Source: Plantago ovata (taxonomy: Eukaryota > Streptophyta > Magnoliopsida > Lamiales > Plantaginaceae). From it: 64,000 nucleotides of DNA. Where the stretch lies: contig CM051456.1 of NCBI GenBank assembly GCA_028274465.1, forward strand, positions 62,978,753 to 63,042,752, written 5' to 3'. The position numbers and the translations under genes are program-made. Numbering within the stretch: position 1 is the first letter of the stretch; every line of letters begins with the position of its first letter. This document shows, in pieces, positions 33,030 to 45,147 of this stretch. Under the pieces are notes generated by a model. The model made no database searches and was not told the origin of the DNA. It saw only the letters and a list, made by a program, of their open reading frames with translations.

Positions 33030-34341
33030 TGATGAATGTGTATTTTACACTTTCATTCGAGTCTTTTTCACCTATTTTAGCTATCCTCTATGTTAATTTA
33101 GCTATATTTTTGTGCATTTTATTAGAATAGTGTCATGTTTCCCTTTAGATTTTATTTTACAGGTTTTGGTTGAAATTCGAAGATTTCCGGGGAATTATAT
33201 TGAAGTTGACAAGGAATTGGTGTTCCAGAAGCCTATTTGGAGTATCTGAAGGTTTCCGGATAGGATTTGGAGTCTAGGGGTCAAATCTGGAGGTTAGAAG
33301 GCCACTAGAAGTCAGAAACCGAGTCCGAAAAGGGGAAGAAATCCAAAACCGCGTCGAAAACGCGAAATTCTGCCAAAAAACCACCGGGCGAACCGCCGCA
33401 GAGGTGGGGCGAACCGCCCCACAACGGGCGAACCGCCGGGTGTGTGGGGCGAATCGCCCCACAGTAATTCGAAGCCTATATATAGTTGCTCAGTTTTCTC
33501 CGAAAATCATACTTTTCCAGACCTACTTTCTCACCTCTCTCTGTAATTTTAGGTAGGGACTTCCCAGAGCCTGTTCTGGGGGTCCGTAGCTTAGGGGACA
33601 CTCCTTCCTAGCGGATTGGAGCTTGTAGGATCGCAATTCTTCGGAGATTGACAACCTTCGGTAACTTGTATCTTACAGTTTAATCTACTTATTTTATATA
33701 TCTTTCAATATGTTTTCTTCTAAGATTTCTGTTGATTGCATGCCTATTATGAGTAGTTAAACTTATCGTTGGTGGTAGTATGTGAATTCTTAGCGAAGGG
33801 AAGATAATCATACTAATGGCTATATCGCGCATTATACTCCGTGTCATTGCTTTATTTCGTTGATCAGGCACAGCCTAAATTCTTGTATGTTGTATTAATT
33901 ATTATGCACAATTGGACACTTGTCGACCTGTACGCGAGTTTATCTTCGTAGTGCTGAATAATTACGGAACACAATAGGACAATAGTGATTGACTTGTCAG
34001 ACCAGTTATCTTCGTAGTGCTTAATAATTGCAACAGGACACTAGATTGATTCAAAGATCTCTATGCAAGACCGAGGAATTTATGCATGATTATCGACCCG
34101 TTATGCTTTGAAGGATCATACTATCACCAATCTCCATTATCTGTTAGAAAAAACCCCTTTGCTATCTGTCTGCTGTTTTTATATTCTAAATTAGATTTGA
34201 TAAAGCTAGTTATAGTCCTGAGAGAACGATACTCGAGTCATTCTACCGCTACACTACGGTTTTCGTTGTAGTTGTGGATTGCCTTTGGCTAAATAACAAA
34301 TATTATTTGCTGAATTCGGAGCACGACATCCGCGTTCATCA
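33030..34341 (+). repeat. 3' LTR of E1
   Basis: 1312 bp with termini TGATGAATG and TTCATCA. The palindrome array (about 33375-33465) has extra units compared with the 5' LTR, while the rest of the two LTRs is nearly identical. Confidence 0.95.
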
Positions 34342-34346
34342 GTGTT

Positions 34347-35453
34347 TCTTCTACTGCGGTTCACGATGACCATATAAAATGATGCATGTTAGAATCTATG
34401 GTTGTAACCCGTGTAATTATGTACATAAGAGGCTTTTTCACCTCGATTAGAGATTGCCAAATGCCTAGGAAGGAGGTAGTGTGAGGTGTGTGATTCCTTG
34501 TATTAAACCTATTCTATCGAATAGGTTTGGGGAGGGGGTTACGTTGTTATACTTTTCTTTCGTCTTGAGTCGTTGTAGATTTTTCTTAGCTTTATTTTTC
34601 TTTTGTTTGTGTCCCAACCTATTCTCTCGGATAGGTTTGGGGAGGTGTCTTTGTAAAAAGTTTTTCCCTTTTTCTTTTTCGTCATTGTGCTCAAACCTAT
34701 TCTCTCGAATAGGTTTGGGGAGGTTTTTGACACGTAGTACTGTTGCTTGCCTAGCTATATAAAAAAAAAAAAAAAGAAAAAAAAAAAAAAAGAGAAAATC
34801 AAAAAAAAAAGAGAAAGAAAATAAAGAATAAGACCCAAAAGCAAAAGAAGGGTCGTCGCAAGCCAAAAGCAGTCTCGTAGTGTCAAGTGTCATGTAAATT
34901 TGTTGTCCTTGTGAAGTATCGAGTTGTAAATTCTATCTTTTGTTTTCGTGTCGCCTTTGTCCAAGGCCTGTTCTTGACCACCCTCGTCTTGCTATTCAAG
35001 AAGTGGTTGAATGAGATTCGTTCTTTGAGAGTCTGGGTAGAATAGGGGAGTGTCTTCTTTTTCTAGGGAACCCTCCTTCGTTTGATGAGAGCCAGTATTG
35101 GTTCGCCCTCTTTTGAGGAAAAGTCTCGCTTGGTGAACAGTAGTAAGCCCTCGGTTTCATAGGCACGGGCCAATTGTAGTATGATAATGTGAATCATTGT
35201 GTCGTCACTGACCAGGTCCAGGTAGAAGATGTTACGAGAGACACCTTTGCTTAACCAAGTGCACATGAGAATGTGTATATTCGCAATCGAGGCATTCTTC
35301 AACCTACTTGCATGTCATACTCATTTGGTTTTGTTCATAAGCATTTGGTAGATTCAATAGATTAGTTCACTTTACTTGGCATGAGACTCCTTTTGTGTTG
35401 CATTTAGGATAGTTTGTTGCTTGAGGACAAGCAAAGGTTTGGTTTGGGGAGTT
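34347..35453 (+). repeat. 3' noncoding tail of E2 with three hairpin/polypurine modules
   Basis: Continuation of E2 after E1. Modules AACCTATTC-N4-GAATAGGTTTGGGGAGG lie at 34506-34538, 34616-34645 (one stem change) and 34694-34723. An A/G-rich tract follows at about 34760-34855. The polypurine tract GGTTTGGGGAGTT is at 35441-35453, preceded by TTGAGGACAAGCAAAGGTTT. No gene is visible. Confidence 0.85.
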
Positions 35454-36866
35454 TGATGAACGTATTTTTGACGCGTTCATCTTGTCTTTTTTACCTTCTT
35501 TTGCTATCTTTTAGCCTTGTTTTTTGGTTAGTTTTGTAGAATAGTGTCACGTTTTGTGTTTTCTGCATTTTCAGGCACTTAGGTACGAAATGGCGTTTTT
35601 GGAGCTAAAAACGAGCCTTTTTTATGGAAAAGATGGCCCCGTTGAAGTTCCCCAATCTCCGTGGCTTGTTCGTGAGTGTCTGAGCCCCAATAAGTGCCGA
35701 GAAGGACGAGCCCAAGGCACCCGAGGGCCGTTCGTGGGCAAAAGATCGAGTTTCGAGGCCAAAATCGGCCCAGGAGGCAAGCCCTTCGCTTAGAATTGGA
35801 GAAGCGGGACGCTTGGAATTTCAGGAGATTTCAAAAGAGGAACAGGAAGCAAGCGCTTCGCTTGGCTCTGCCCAAGCGAAGCGCTTGGCAGCCGTTACAG
35901 ATCCAGATTTTGCCTTCATTACTTGATTTTGGAGTTACTTTTTGATATACAGAACATTGGAGACGAGTTTTGGACGGACCTAAGCCCCAAAAACTCAGAG
36001 AAACTCATAGATTCATTGTAAGCCCCAAAAACTCAGAGAAACTCATAGATTCATTGTAATTTAGCTTGGGATTCAAGATTTTGATTGGAATTCATCCTTT
36101 GTAATCATCTACGGAGAGGTTTTCTTTGATTTCCACCGATTAGTGACAGCTTTGGTGGTAACTTGTATAACTCTCTTGTCTTGTAGTTTGATATGATGTA
36201 TTCTGATTATTATTCATATGAATTGATGTCTATGTTGATGAATATGAGTAGCTAAATCTTTTGTGTTGGTGGTAGGATGTAGAATTATGCATGTTATGGA
36301 TTATGCTTATGCTTACATGAGGTTGTGAGTCAATCTTGCTGCAAATTACTTCATATGATTCGTAGTTGCCTATAAAATATATTCGAATAGAGTATGTGAC
36401 AAACTCGTTGGTCAATGAAAGCTATAGGATTGTATGTTAGTGATTTGCAGCATGCTAGATAAATGGTGTTAGTGACAAACACCTCTAAATTATTGATAGT
36501 GGCCTTTCATGATGTGTGTCTTGAAAGTTACCTAGACAAGTTGCTTAGCAGACTTAGTTGAAGGTTTTACGCACTGAACTTGTGAGCATATTCGTAATCC
36601 ATGCATGTGTATTCGATTTCTACCACCGACCGTTTTCCAAACTTGTTTACAAAAACTCTTGATTTCTCACTTCCTTTGTTCAAACATCTTTCTCAAAAAT
36701 CATCATCTAGTTGACTGAAATTAGCTAGCAAAAACCTTGATCAAAGCCACGTTAGGTCCCGAGAGAACGACACTCGGGGACAACTTGCCATTGCACTCTG
36801 TTTGTGCAGTGAAAGGTGTTCTTTGGCTTTTTAAACAAATTTAATTGGTGAAAAACGACATCATCA
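35454..36866 (+). repeat. 3' LTR of E2
   Basis: 1413 bp, TGATGAACG to CATCATCA. It carries a 38-bp tandem duplication (35981-36018 and 36019-36056) that is single in the 5' LTR. Palindromes lie around 35785-35890. Confidence 0.94.
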
Positions 36867-37334
36867 ATTCTCTACCATTGTTAAGAACAAAGCATTTGCA
36901 ACCAAATACTCTTAGATGAGTGATGTTAGGAGGTCTTCCAACAAATAACTCATAGGGAATTTTGTTGTATTCCTTAATTATCAATCATCTATTTGGAGTA
37001 TAGCAGGCGGTGTTAATCACTTCAACCCAATAAGCTTCACTTATTTCAGTGTCAGCAAGCATTGTTCTAGCTGCTTCCTTAAGGGTACAATTCTTCCTTT
37101 CAGCAACACCATTTTTTTGAGGTGTCCTTACTGAGGATAACTGATGTTGTATGCCTTTGGAAGTGCAATACCCAGTTATGTACTTGTTTACAAACTCAGT
37201 ACCATGGTCTGTTCTTATGACTTTTACCTTGTCATTATTCATGACTTCGAGTTTGTTCGACAAGTTAGGTATTTCAGTCCTTGTTTCAGACTTGTGTTTG
37301 ATAAACACTATCCAAGTGAATCTTGAATAGTCAT
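36867..37334 (-). pseudogene. Integrase remnant of copia A
   Basis: The minus strand encodes copia integrase core peptides: FTWIVFIKHKSET, IRTDHGTEFVNKYI, SSVRTPQKNGVAERKN. The segment continues 17782-18430 across the E2 insertion and stops where the LTR of B begins. It is a fossil. Confidence 0.85.
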
Positions 37335-38960
37335 TGTTGGTCCCTTTAAACAACAAGAAAAGACTAGAGGGGGGGGGTGAATAGTCTTTTCAAACTTTCG
37401 TCGTTTAAAACTTTCTCAGCAAGTGCTTATTACTTTTCAGTAATGAGTTTGCTGATACTTAACCTTCTCAGCAAGCGTAAGTTACTTTTCAGTAGCTAGG
37501 TTTGCTGATACTTAAAATCAGAGAGCGGAAGTCTTTGATACAATAAGTTCTCTTTCAGTAAGTAAAGGTTTCAGTAAGTGATGTGAGTGACTGTGTACAG
37601 ACAGATATGATTTGCTGAAAACTAAATACAGTAAGTAAATCACACAAACACTTTTATAGTGGTATCTGAGAGTGGCGTAATCTCTCAACTAATCCACTTT
37701 GTCCTTTCTAGGACTGAATCCACTAAGATATGATTGAGATTCCTTACAATCTCCTATCTAGAGCGATTCAAACAGAAACCAAAGCACACTTGCTTCGTCT
37801 CCAACCTAATCTAGAGAACGCAACCTTGTTCTCCACCAAACTTGGTACTTTTAATCAGCAAAACTATGCTCGATTAAGTTCCCCCTGAATATCACGCCTG
37901 AAAGGGTGTATCTTCAGTTATAAAAAGTAATCTAAGAAACACAACTTTGAATACTTTGCAGTAAACAAGTTTTATTGTTTCTGGTGTCAAGACTTATTCT
38001 TGTTCGAAAGAAAGAACACTTAACTAATTTCTTAGCCGAGTTTGTTCTACTTCTTCACAAGTAGCTTTTTCAAGCTTTAAGTCTTGGAACGGATCAAAGG
38101 CAGTATAGAGAGTTTGAAGGTATGTGAGTTTTAAGCACAAGTGAGAGTTTGATCACGTTGTTGACACACTTCAACTCTTCGCCGGATGACCTCTATTTAT
38201 AGTGAAAATAAGGAGCCGTTTGAATTTCAAATTCTAAGGCTTTTGTTCCTTAAAATGTCACTATCTTGCTTTTGTACTTTCAGCAGCGTCCTTGTTTGTC
38301 TTCTAGTCTTCATGTCCTTCGCGTGCATGCTTTGCATGTAATGCATATTTGAATAGAATTCAAACAGTAACATTGGAGCGCAAATTTAAGTACTTTCAAC
38401 AACAGGTCACATATGTTCCATCAGCAAGTGGTCAGTCTCAGTTTCAGCAAGCACAACCTACTCTGTCTTTCAGATTTTCACTTATGCAATGTTGTTGCTG
38501 AAGTTTCCACTTTCTGAGAAACACGTGCCTTTGTAGATACCAGTCTTCAGTAATCTTCTTGTCTTCAGATCTTCGAATTCTTCAAGTCTTCAGATCTTCA
38601 ATAAACTTCAAGATTCTGAGCGGTTTCTAAATGCTTCAATAGTTTGTTTGTAAAAACAAAGTACATCGTCAGCAAATGCTTCAATAGGTTATTTTCTTTT
38701 CAGAAAATAAGATACATCATAAGCTAATTCTTCAATAAGTTATTTTCTTTTCAGAAAATAAAATACATCGTAAGCGGTAAAAACCAACCTAACTAGAACC
38801 TAATCTAAGTCTTCAGCAAACGTTCCTCTTTTACAATGTCCTTAAAATTCTAAATTCCTATGGACCTTAAGAGTACTAGTTACTGGACTTTCCTTAATTT
38901 AGCATGGTTAATTGCTCATCAAAATTACAAGTTTCCTAACAAATTTCCCCCTTTTTGATG
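37335..38960 (-). repeat. 3' LTR of copia B with polypurine tract
   Basis: The LTR runs TGTTGGTCCC to TTTCCTAACA (37335-38941, 1607 bp) and contains many TCAGCAA/TTGCTGA heptamers. A 9-10 base G run lies near 37368. AATTTCCCCCTTTTTG follows; on the minus strand this is the G-rich polypurine tract of Sirevirus-type elements. Confidence 0.9.
38193..38202 (-). promoter_or_regulatory. TATA box of copia LTR (B)
   Basis: The minus strand reads CTATAAATAG. The same box is at 60268-60277 in the LTR of C. Confidence 0.65.
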
Positions 38961-39204
38961 TTAGCAATCCATGGCTAAATTAATTGTTACCCTTTTAGAG
39001 GTTTTGATGTTGAATAAATCAGTTGATTAATGCAAGCATACTTGAATAATTAAATAGTAAGCATAAGTAAATTACATAATCAAAAACCAATAAGAGTCAA
39101 AAGCTTCATTGCTGACAGTTATCTTTCAGAAGTTTACATGAAATAGCAGAGATAACTTAAACAGAATCAGCAAACAAAACTTTAACAAAAACTATTACAG
39201 AGAG

Positions 39205-42200
39205 TTAAGCTTTTCCAGAAGATTTTCTCAAAATCTCTCTTACACTCTTCTCAGCAAGTGCAGTAAATTCAACACAGTCCTTTTCGTAGTTTTCCAGAAG
39301 CCTACGGACTTGTAGTTGAAGAATTCTTGCGTTTTTGCAGGCGGTATGATGATGCTTTTCAGCATTCATTTCCATGTAATTAGTCACCCACAAATGCATG
39401 CCCCAATTGCTGGCATGGAGAAGCTGTGTATCTGAAATGCTTTTTGGATGAATCTTTCTTAGCCAGAGAAGATCTTCTTCTTGATCCTTAGCAGTGAGAT
39501 AGAAGTACTCATAAGGAATCAATCCAAGTCTCTTCTTTGTTTTCTTTGTTACTGGGTCAGAGTAGTAAGCAATGCCAGGTGGTTTGATCAGATTTGGTTC
39601 TTGTTTATATGTCTTACCAATGGAAATTCTTCTTACTGAGACCTCAAGATTCAACCATCTCCCAGCAATATTTCTTGGGAGGGATTCTTCCCTTTGATTT
39701 CTTTCGACTTTGAGTTCAATCCATTTGAACATTTGATTCAATATGGTTGTAGGAAAGAACTCATTCACCAGCAAGTCTTCCAGCTTTAAGATCCAGCAAC
39801 CATGAATGTTTCTGATTACATTCTGAGTGGTTTCTCCATTGCTGGTCTTGTGTATTCAATGTCGGAGCCAATAGCAATGCTGGCCAGCCTCTTTTCTTCC
39901 TGTCTTTGCCTTCTTCTTCTTGTCTTAGCATTGTCTTGATCTCTTGCTGAAGAGTCAGACGAGAAATGCTTTGAGTGGCCAGACGGAGTCAAGGCTGTTA
40001 AGCGTCTAGCTCTTATGGCTTGATCTATTGTTTGATTGTCATCATCTTCATCATCTTCATTCAGATTGTGATGACTTTCAGTATGGCAAAAATCTTGAGT
40101 TTCAGCAGCGGTTTTTCTCTTTTTGGTACTTGCTGAATTCAACTCAGATTCTGCTTGCCTTTTAGAACTTTGCTCTCTTTCAGCAAGTGGTTCTATGGGC
40201 AGTGGCACATCAACAGCAGGAGGAGGGGTTTGGTTTCTTTTTCTGGTACTCTTCTTTTCCCCCTTAGACATGGATTGCAACATCGGAGTGATGTGCAGAG
40301 AATATAACTCATTGCAATTTTCAGCAAGAGTGCTTAAACTGTTATACTTCATGATGATTTGTTGTTGGTCAGAAGTCATTTTTGACAACTCTTTTTTGAA
40401 TGATCATCATGTTCTCTTCATGTCTTTTCTCTGTTGCGGCCTTCTCATCCATGAAAGTCTGAGCCTTCACCAAAGCATTCTTTGCGAGCCTGAGCGCTTG
40501 ACTTACATCTTCTTTATAGCTCTTGTGATAAAGACTAATGTCTTTCTGAGCTATTGTCAAAGTTGTAGTGCGTCTCAGCACTGTAGCCAATATCTTTCCA
40601 AAGTCAAGTGGGCTCTCAGCAAGTAATGCCTCATCTTCAGCTTTGCAGGCATCATGGAGTTCCTTTAGTGCTAAAATTCTAGGAGTAAACTTCTCAACTC
40701 ATGGGAACGGCACTAGATGTGGTGTCAAGGAATGAACTTTTAGTTCGGAAGCAAACTGATCATCCTGTAATAGCAATTCGGCTCTTAAGGAATCATCTTT
40801 ATCAGTGATGTAATCAGGAGGAGGAATCTGAACAACTTTGGGATCTCGCTTGGATTGTTCATCCTCATTTTCTAACAAGTAGTCGTCATCCTCAGATTCA
40901 TCAAGTTGAGCAACATTAGAACCTTTATCAGTAGCTTCACTTCCTTTTTGTTGAGTGGTTGCTGATGGCAACGCTTCAGACTCAACAACTGGAGTTTCAC
41001 CAGTAATTAGTTTTAATTGAGTAGTTGCTGAAGGCAACGTTTGAGACTCAATGAATGGAGTTTCGCCAGTAGTTAGTTTTAATTGAGTAGTTGCTGAAGG
41101 CAACGTTTGAGACTCAATGACTGGAGTTTCGCCAGTAGTTAGTTTTAATTGAGTAGTTGCTGAAGGCAACGTTTGAGACTCAATGACTGGAGTTTCGCCA
41201 TTAGTTAGTTTTAATTGAGTTTGAGACTCAATTACTGGAGTTTCGCCAGTAGTAAATGGAAGGGAGGGGACTTCCTTTGATCTTACTCCTGAAGATTGAC
41301 CAATTTCTAGATCCTGCGTATGCCTTGCATGGATCAAGAGACTGTTCTGGAGAGTGCGTTGGTAATCTTCATCTTCTTCATCATCATCATCAAGGTTTTC
41401 TTCAGTAACCTTGGCATCAGAAACTGGACTTTTGCCATTTTTCAAGGCAGCCCTTTTTCTAGCATATTCCTCTTCAGTATCAGCACCTTGCACAGGTGCT
41501 TGATTTTCAGCAGCAGCAGGAGGAGGTTGAGATTCTTGCTGAGGTTGTTGTTGTTCAGCTTGCTGATTTTCGGGTTGAGCATTTTCAGCAACTGTCAACT
41601 GTAATCCTCCAGCATCAGGACTTGGAACTTGATTGTCATCATCATCGTCTTTCTTGTCCTTGGAATCTTTCCCTTCATCATCACTTGGATCAGTGGGAAT
41701 GTTCTCATCTTCTTCTTCTTCATCATCATCGGTCAGAATTACTAGCTCAACGTGCTTATATAAAGCAACACTTGTCACTTCCTCTTCCTCATTGATTTTG
41801 TGGGGATCAGCCACCACAGACACAAATGAACCTTTGAGCATCACAGCTTGTTCAGCTGGAGAGGCACTCTTAAATTTTGCCTTCATATTCTCTCTGACTT
41901 GAGCAATCAGATTCGAGCTCATTTGCTGAGAATATGACATTTCTTCAGGAAGGATGGAGTGGACAAATGTTTCGAGCTTCAGCAGAGAAGATCTCTTTTT
42001 CTCGTTTGAAAGATGAAGATGGAGATCAGAAACGTCCATTCGCCTATATCTTTGCCAGTTGCTGATGGACTTAGCAACTTGAGACAAAGTAGTCCTTTTG
42101 AAGTTCAAGTACAGTTCCTGAGAACTTACTTGATGATCTTCAGTGATGAGTACCACTTCAGTGGTCTCCTTTTGAGCCTGAAAAAGAACGTTATTTAGAT

Positions 42201-44613
42201 CAGGATTGGTTTGGAAATTTGTTTTAGAGTTCATATCTGAAACATGATTTACCTGCTGAGAGTCAGCAAGCTCATGTTGTACAATTTCCATTCCATGAGG
42301 AGCTTGAGTAGCATCCTCCATTTGTTCATCCTGAAATAAATTAGAGTTAGGTACAAGTACTAAGCTGTCAAACTTAGTTTTAATACCAAAAACATTAACT
42401 ACCTGCTGAGCAGAGAGTGTTGGTTCTGGTGCAGAGGCTTCAGCAACCATCTGACTTGCATCTTGAGAAGTCTGTAGAGATAATATAATATTAGCAAAAG
42501 AATAAGTTTCAGAAATTGAAGTTTTACTGATGGTTGAATTAACTACCTGCTGAAGAAGGACAGGTTGTGGCTCAGTCCTCTCAGCATTAACAGTTTCTTC
42601 AGCTTCTTGGATTGTTTCTTCAGCGGACTTCTTGTCTTGCTCTGTTTGAGAAAGCTGTGCGATTTCAGCAATCTCCCTTGTCTCTGAAATGACAAGTTGA
42701 GCAGAAGCATCTTGACCCTTGAGCTCACTGCTTGTCATGAAGACATCAATGGATTTGTTGGATGATTCTTCAATCTCCAACTCCATTTGTTTGCTTATTT
42801 CTTCCAGTACAAGCTGGACTTTGTCAATTGATGTCTTGGGTGAACTTGGGCCAGTATTCTCAGCATCACGAGATGCGTCGTTGAATAATGCTTCTTGTGT
42901 TTCAGCAACTTCTGGAACTGGAACCATTGTTGTCTCAGCAACTTGTCCTTCAGCAAGCGGGGTTTCAGCAACTTGATGAGTTGCTTGTTCAGCAACCATC
43001 TTTTCAGCAGCATCAGCAAGTGCCGCTTTTTGCAGATCAGCAGCAATGTCACTTGCTGGTTCCAAAGTTGGATCATCTAAATTATCTACAATGTAGATAT
43101 CTGGGACTTGGGCAGGAATTTCATTTCCACTGCCTTGTGGTCTATTTTCAGTAGAGGTATCAACGTTAAGTTGATTGTTGAAGGCTTCCGCAAACACTTC
43201 AACATTGCTGACATAGGTTTCAGTAATTACCTCAGCAACATCTACTGGCAAATGCGTTTCAGCATTTGTCTGGGAATTGTCTGAGAGGTCTTGGACAGCA
43301 GGAACTGACTTGCGGGCCAGTGTTTTCTTCCTTTTGTTGCTGGTCCGTTTCCTCTTAGGTACGGGGTTTGCTGATGACGCTGCAGTCTGAGTGTCATCAT
43401 CAGCTTTCCTCTTTTTCTTGTTAGATTTCTCCAGTTTCCCAGAGGCATCTATAGTTGCATTTTCAGCAACGGCTGTTGTACACGTACCTTGTTGATTTTC
43501 TACAACAGTTTCATTTGTGTTACCACCACCAACAGCAGTTTCATCTCTAAGTTGCTGAGTGGTAACATCTGCAGCTGTTGTATACCTTTCTTGCTGGCTT
43601 GTGCTGACAACATTTGCAGTTGTTGTCTTCTTAGTTTTCTTTCCAGCAGTCTTAGGTACATTCTGCTTGTAGAATGATCTTCCCACATTGCATACAGACT
43701 TTTTGATTGGCAATGGGTTTCTTAGCTAAATCCTGAAATGTTCAAGGATGTAGCATATCTTGATTCCATACATAACTGGAAAGGAAGGTGAGACCTTGTT
43801 GTCTTCTACCTTTACTTTAAACTTAGTAACACAATCAACAAGCCTGTTGAAAATGTACTTAGCCCAGTTAAGTTCCGTTTTATTTTCATGGATATGCATC
43901 AGCAATGGCCATCTTCTGAGGCCTACTTGGTCAATTCCTCCAACTTGGGAGTGAATAACTTTTATCAGTAGCAGAGCTACTAGACCAAGTGAGTGGCAGA
44001 GATGCTTTCTCTTAACGTGTTTTGTCCAAGTCACGGGAGCAATCTTGCCTTTCTTCATTTTCTCGTTTCTGACGTCACTGTAGAAAGCTTCAATTTCTTC
44101 GTCAGTGGCAGTGACGTCATCTTCAGTTCCAGTGGTTGGAATCTGAAATATCTCCGCTAAATCAGTCCATTTCAGGACGATTTGCGTGTTCTGAACTGTA
44201 GTAAAGATCACTTTTTCAGTGACTCCTTTACTATCAGTAAGGGACTGGATTTCTGCATTGTTGTAGAATTCCATAGTATCTATCATGCTCACCTGCTTGG
44301 TGCGAGCAGATATAAAGTTCATGAGGCCTTGCTGCTTGATAAGCTCAAGCGCCTCTTCATTCTCGTCATCGAGTTCTTGTTCATAAAAGTACCTAATGTA
44401 CTTTTCTTTTGCAAAACCTCCCCATTGCATCAACATCTCACACTTTGCAGTGTCAAGATATGACGGAGGCATAGGTTTTTCTGATATGCGGTCGTTTTTC
44501 AACACAACTTTCGTTGTGTTAGTAGCCGGAGTAGTCACCGGAGCAGTGCGTGTTTCAGCACTGTCAACCTTTGATGACTTTGAGGACTTAGAAGACTGTC
44601 TCTTGGGAGCCAT
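39205..44613 (-). pseudogene. Post-pol (env-position) ORF region of copia B
   Basis: Begins MAPKRQSSKSSKSSKVDSAE at 44613. The first 300 residues carry WGGFAKEKYIRYFYEQELDD, LKWTDLAEIFQIPTTGTEDD and KRKHLCHSLGLVALLLIK, shared with A. An open stretch of about 1000 codons (40699-43713) follows: low-complexity, acidic, Gln/Ala/Thr-rich, with basic clusters (KKKRKADDD) and a 66-bp coding repeat. The C-terminal part has SKMTSDQQQIIMKYNSL and ends near 39205 with VREILRKSSGKA. Known Sirevirus elements carry an extra ORF here, but its function is unclear. No membrane anchor is seen. It has a few breaks. Confidence 0.8.
40983..41262 (-). repeat. 66-bp coding tandem repeat in the post-pol ORF of B
   Basis: About four units, each encoding 22 residues of the type TTGETPVIESQTLPSATTQ plus LKL. 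The unit start GTAGTTGCTGAAGG recurs at 41021, 41087 and 41153, exactly 66 bp apart. Element A has a single copy of this motif, so the array expanded after the copies diverged. Confidence 0.92.
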
Positions 44614-45147
44614 TTCTTTTATAGAACAAAGAAAATGTGTACGAAAAGAGATAGTTTGCTTTTTGACCGGAGGTACAGTAGATTCAGGCTAAAATTTGCA
44701 GAGAAAGGAAATGTGAGTTAAAGAATTTTGTCATTTCTCTAACTCCTTCTTTATATCGTGTCTCTGGTGTGTGAGAAACTCAATCGATTTGAGCTCTCAG
44801 CAAGGGTAAAACAGAGAAACACAGGCGTTAGTGGAGCCTTTGCATTAAATGCGTAGTGGCCCACTAACTTGAAACCGTCAGAGCACTCTCTCTCTTTGTT
44901 TTATTAACCGTTAGATTAGTAACTCCTTTTAATCAATGCCCACGATTGAATTTCATGTCATGATTATTACGAGTTTATCTATGCCCGATTAACGTCACAA
45001 ATTGATATTACCGAGTTTTAAGGGAATAGATTGCTTGCTGAAATAGACAAGAATCTTTTGAGCGAGTTTGAATTATCAACCTAGATACTTGCTAAAAGTT
45101 CCCCCTTACTTAGATATCTCATATTTTCTTAAGTTTAAAAGATATTT

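Larger units (their letters stand above)
26015..34341 (+). mobile_element. Athila-like Ty3/gypsy element E1 (type 1), structurally whole, no polymerase
   Basis: An 8.3-kb element with both LTRs, TGATGAA and TTCATCA termini, a perfect duplication GTGTT (26010-26014 and 34342-34346), primer site, an open gag-protease frame, ORF3 region and polypurine tract. RT, RNase H and integrase are absent. It sits inside E2, so it is the later insertion. By eye the LTRs differ at about 20 positions outside a 41-bp length difference in the palindrome array, so it is also recent. It resembles published gag-only plant elements (TR-GAG) in concept, with protease added. Confidence 0.95.
18431..36866 (+). mobile_element. 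Athila-like Ty3/gypsy element E2 (type 2), host of two further insertions
   Basis: Bounded by TGATGAACG and CATCATCA with a perfect 5-bp duplication ATTCT (18426-18430 and 36867-36871). Without its own inserts (solo LTR and E1) it would be about 8.8 kb. It has two LTRs, an Athila primer site, gag-protease, two palindrome arrays flanking ORF3, hairpin/polypurine modules and a polypurine tract. No RT, RNase H or integrase is visible. By eye the LTRs differ at about 20 of 1375 alignable positions, so it is young, perhaps around half a million years if a rate near 1.3e-8 per site per year applies. Confidence 0.93.
8793..37334 (-). mobile_element. Ty1/copia element A (Sirevirus-like), nested and incomplete
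   Basis: Minus-strand copia element. In element order it would read gag, protease, integrase, RT-RNase H, post-pol ORF, LTR. What remains here is part of integrase (36867-37334), the linker and RT-RNase H (16300-18430), a spacer with hairpin repeats, the post-pol region and part of the 3' LTR. E2 is inserted at 18431-36866 with duplication ATTCT, the TRIM at 9974-10525, and Athila-like Y interrupts the LTR. It stops abruptly at the LTR of element B. Several breaks; a fossil. Confidence 0.85.

Noticed and set aside
39205-44613. A true viral envelope gene in copia B
   Set aside because: It has the right position for the env-like ORF of Sirevirus, but no signal peptide, furin-like site or membrane anchor is visible.
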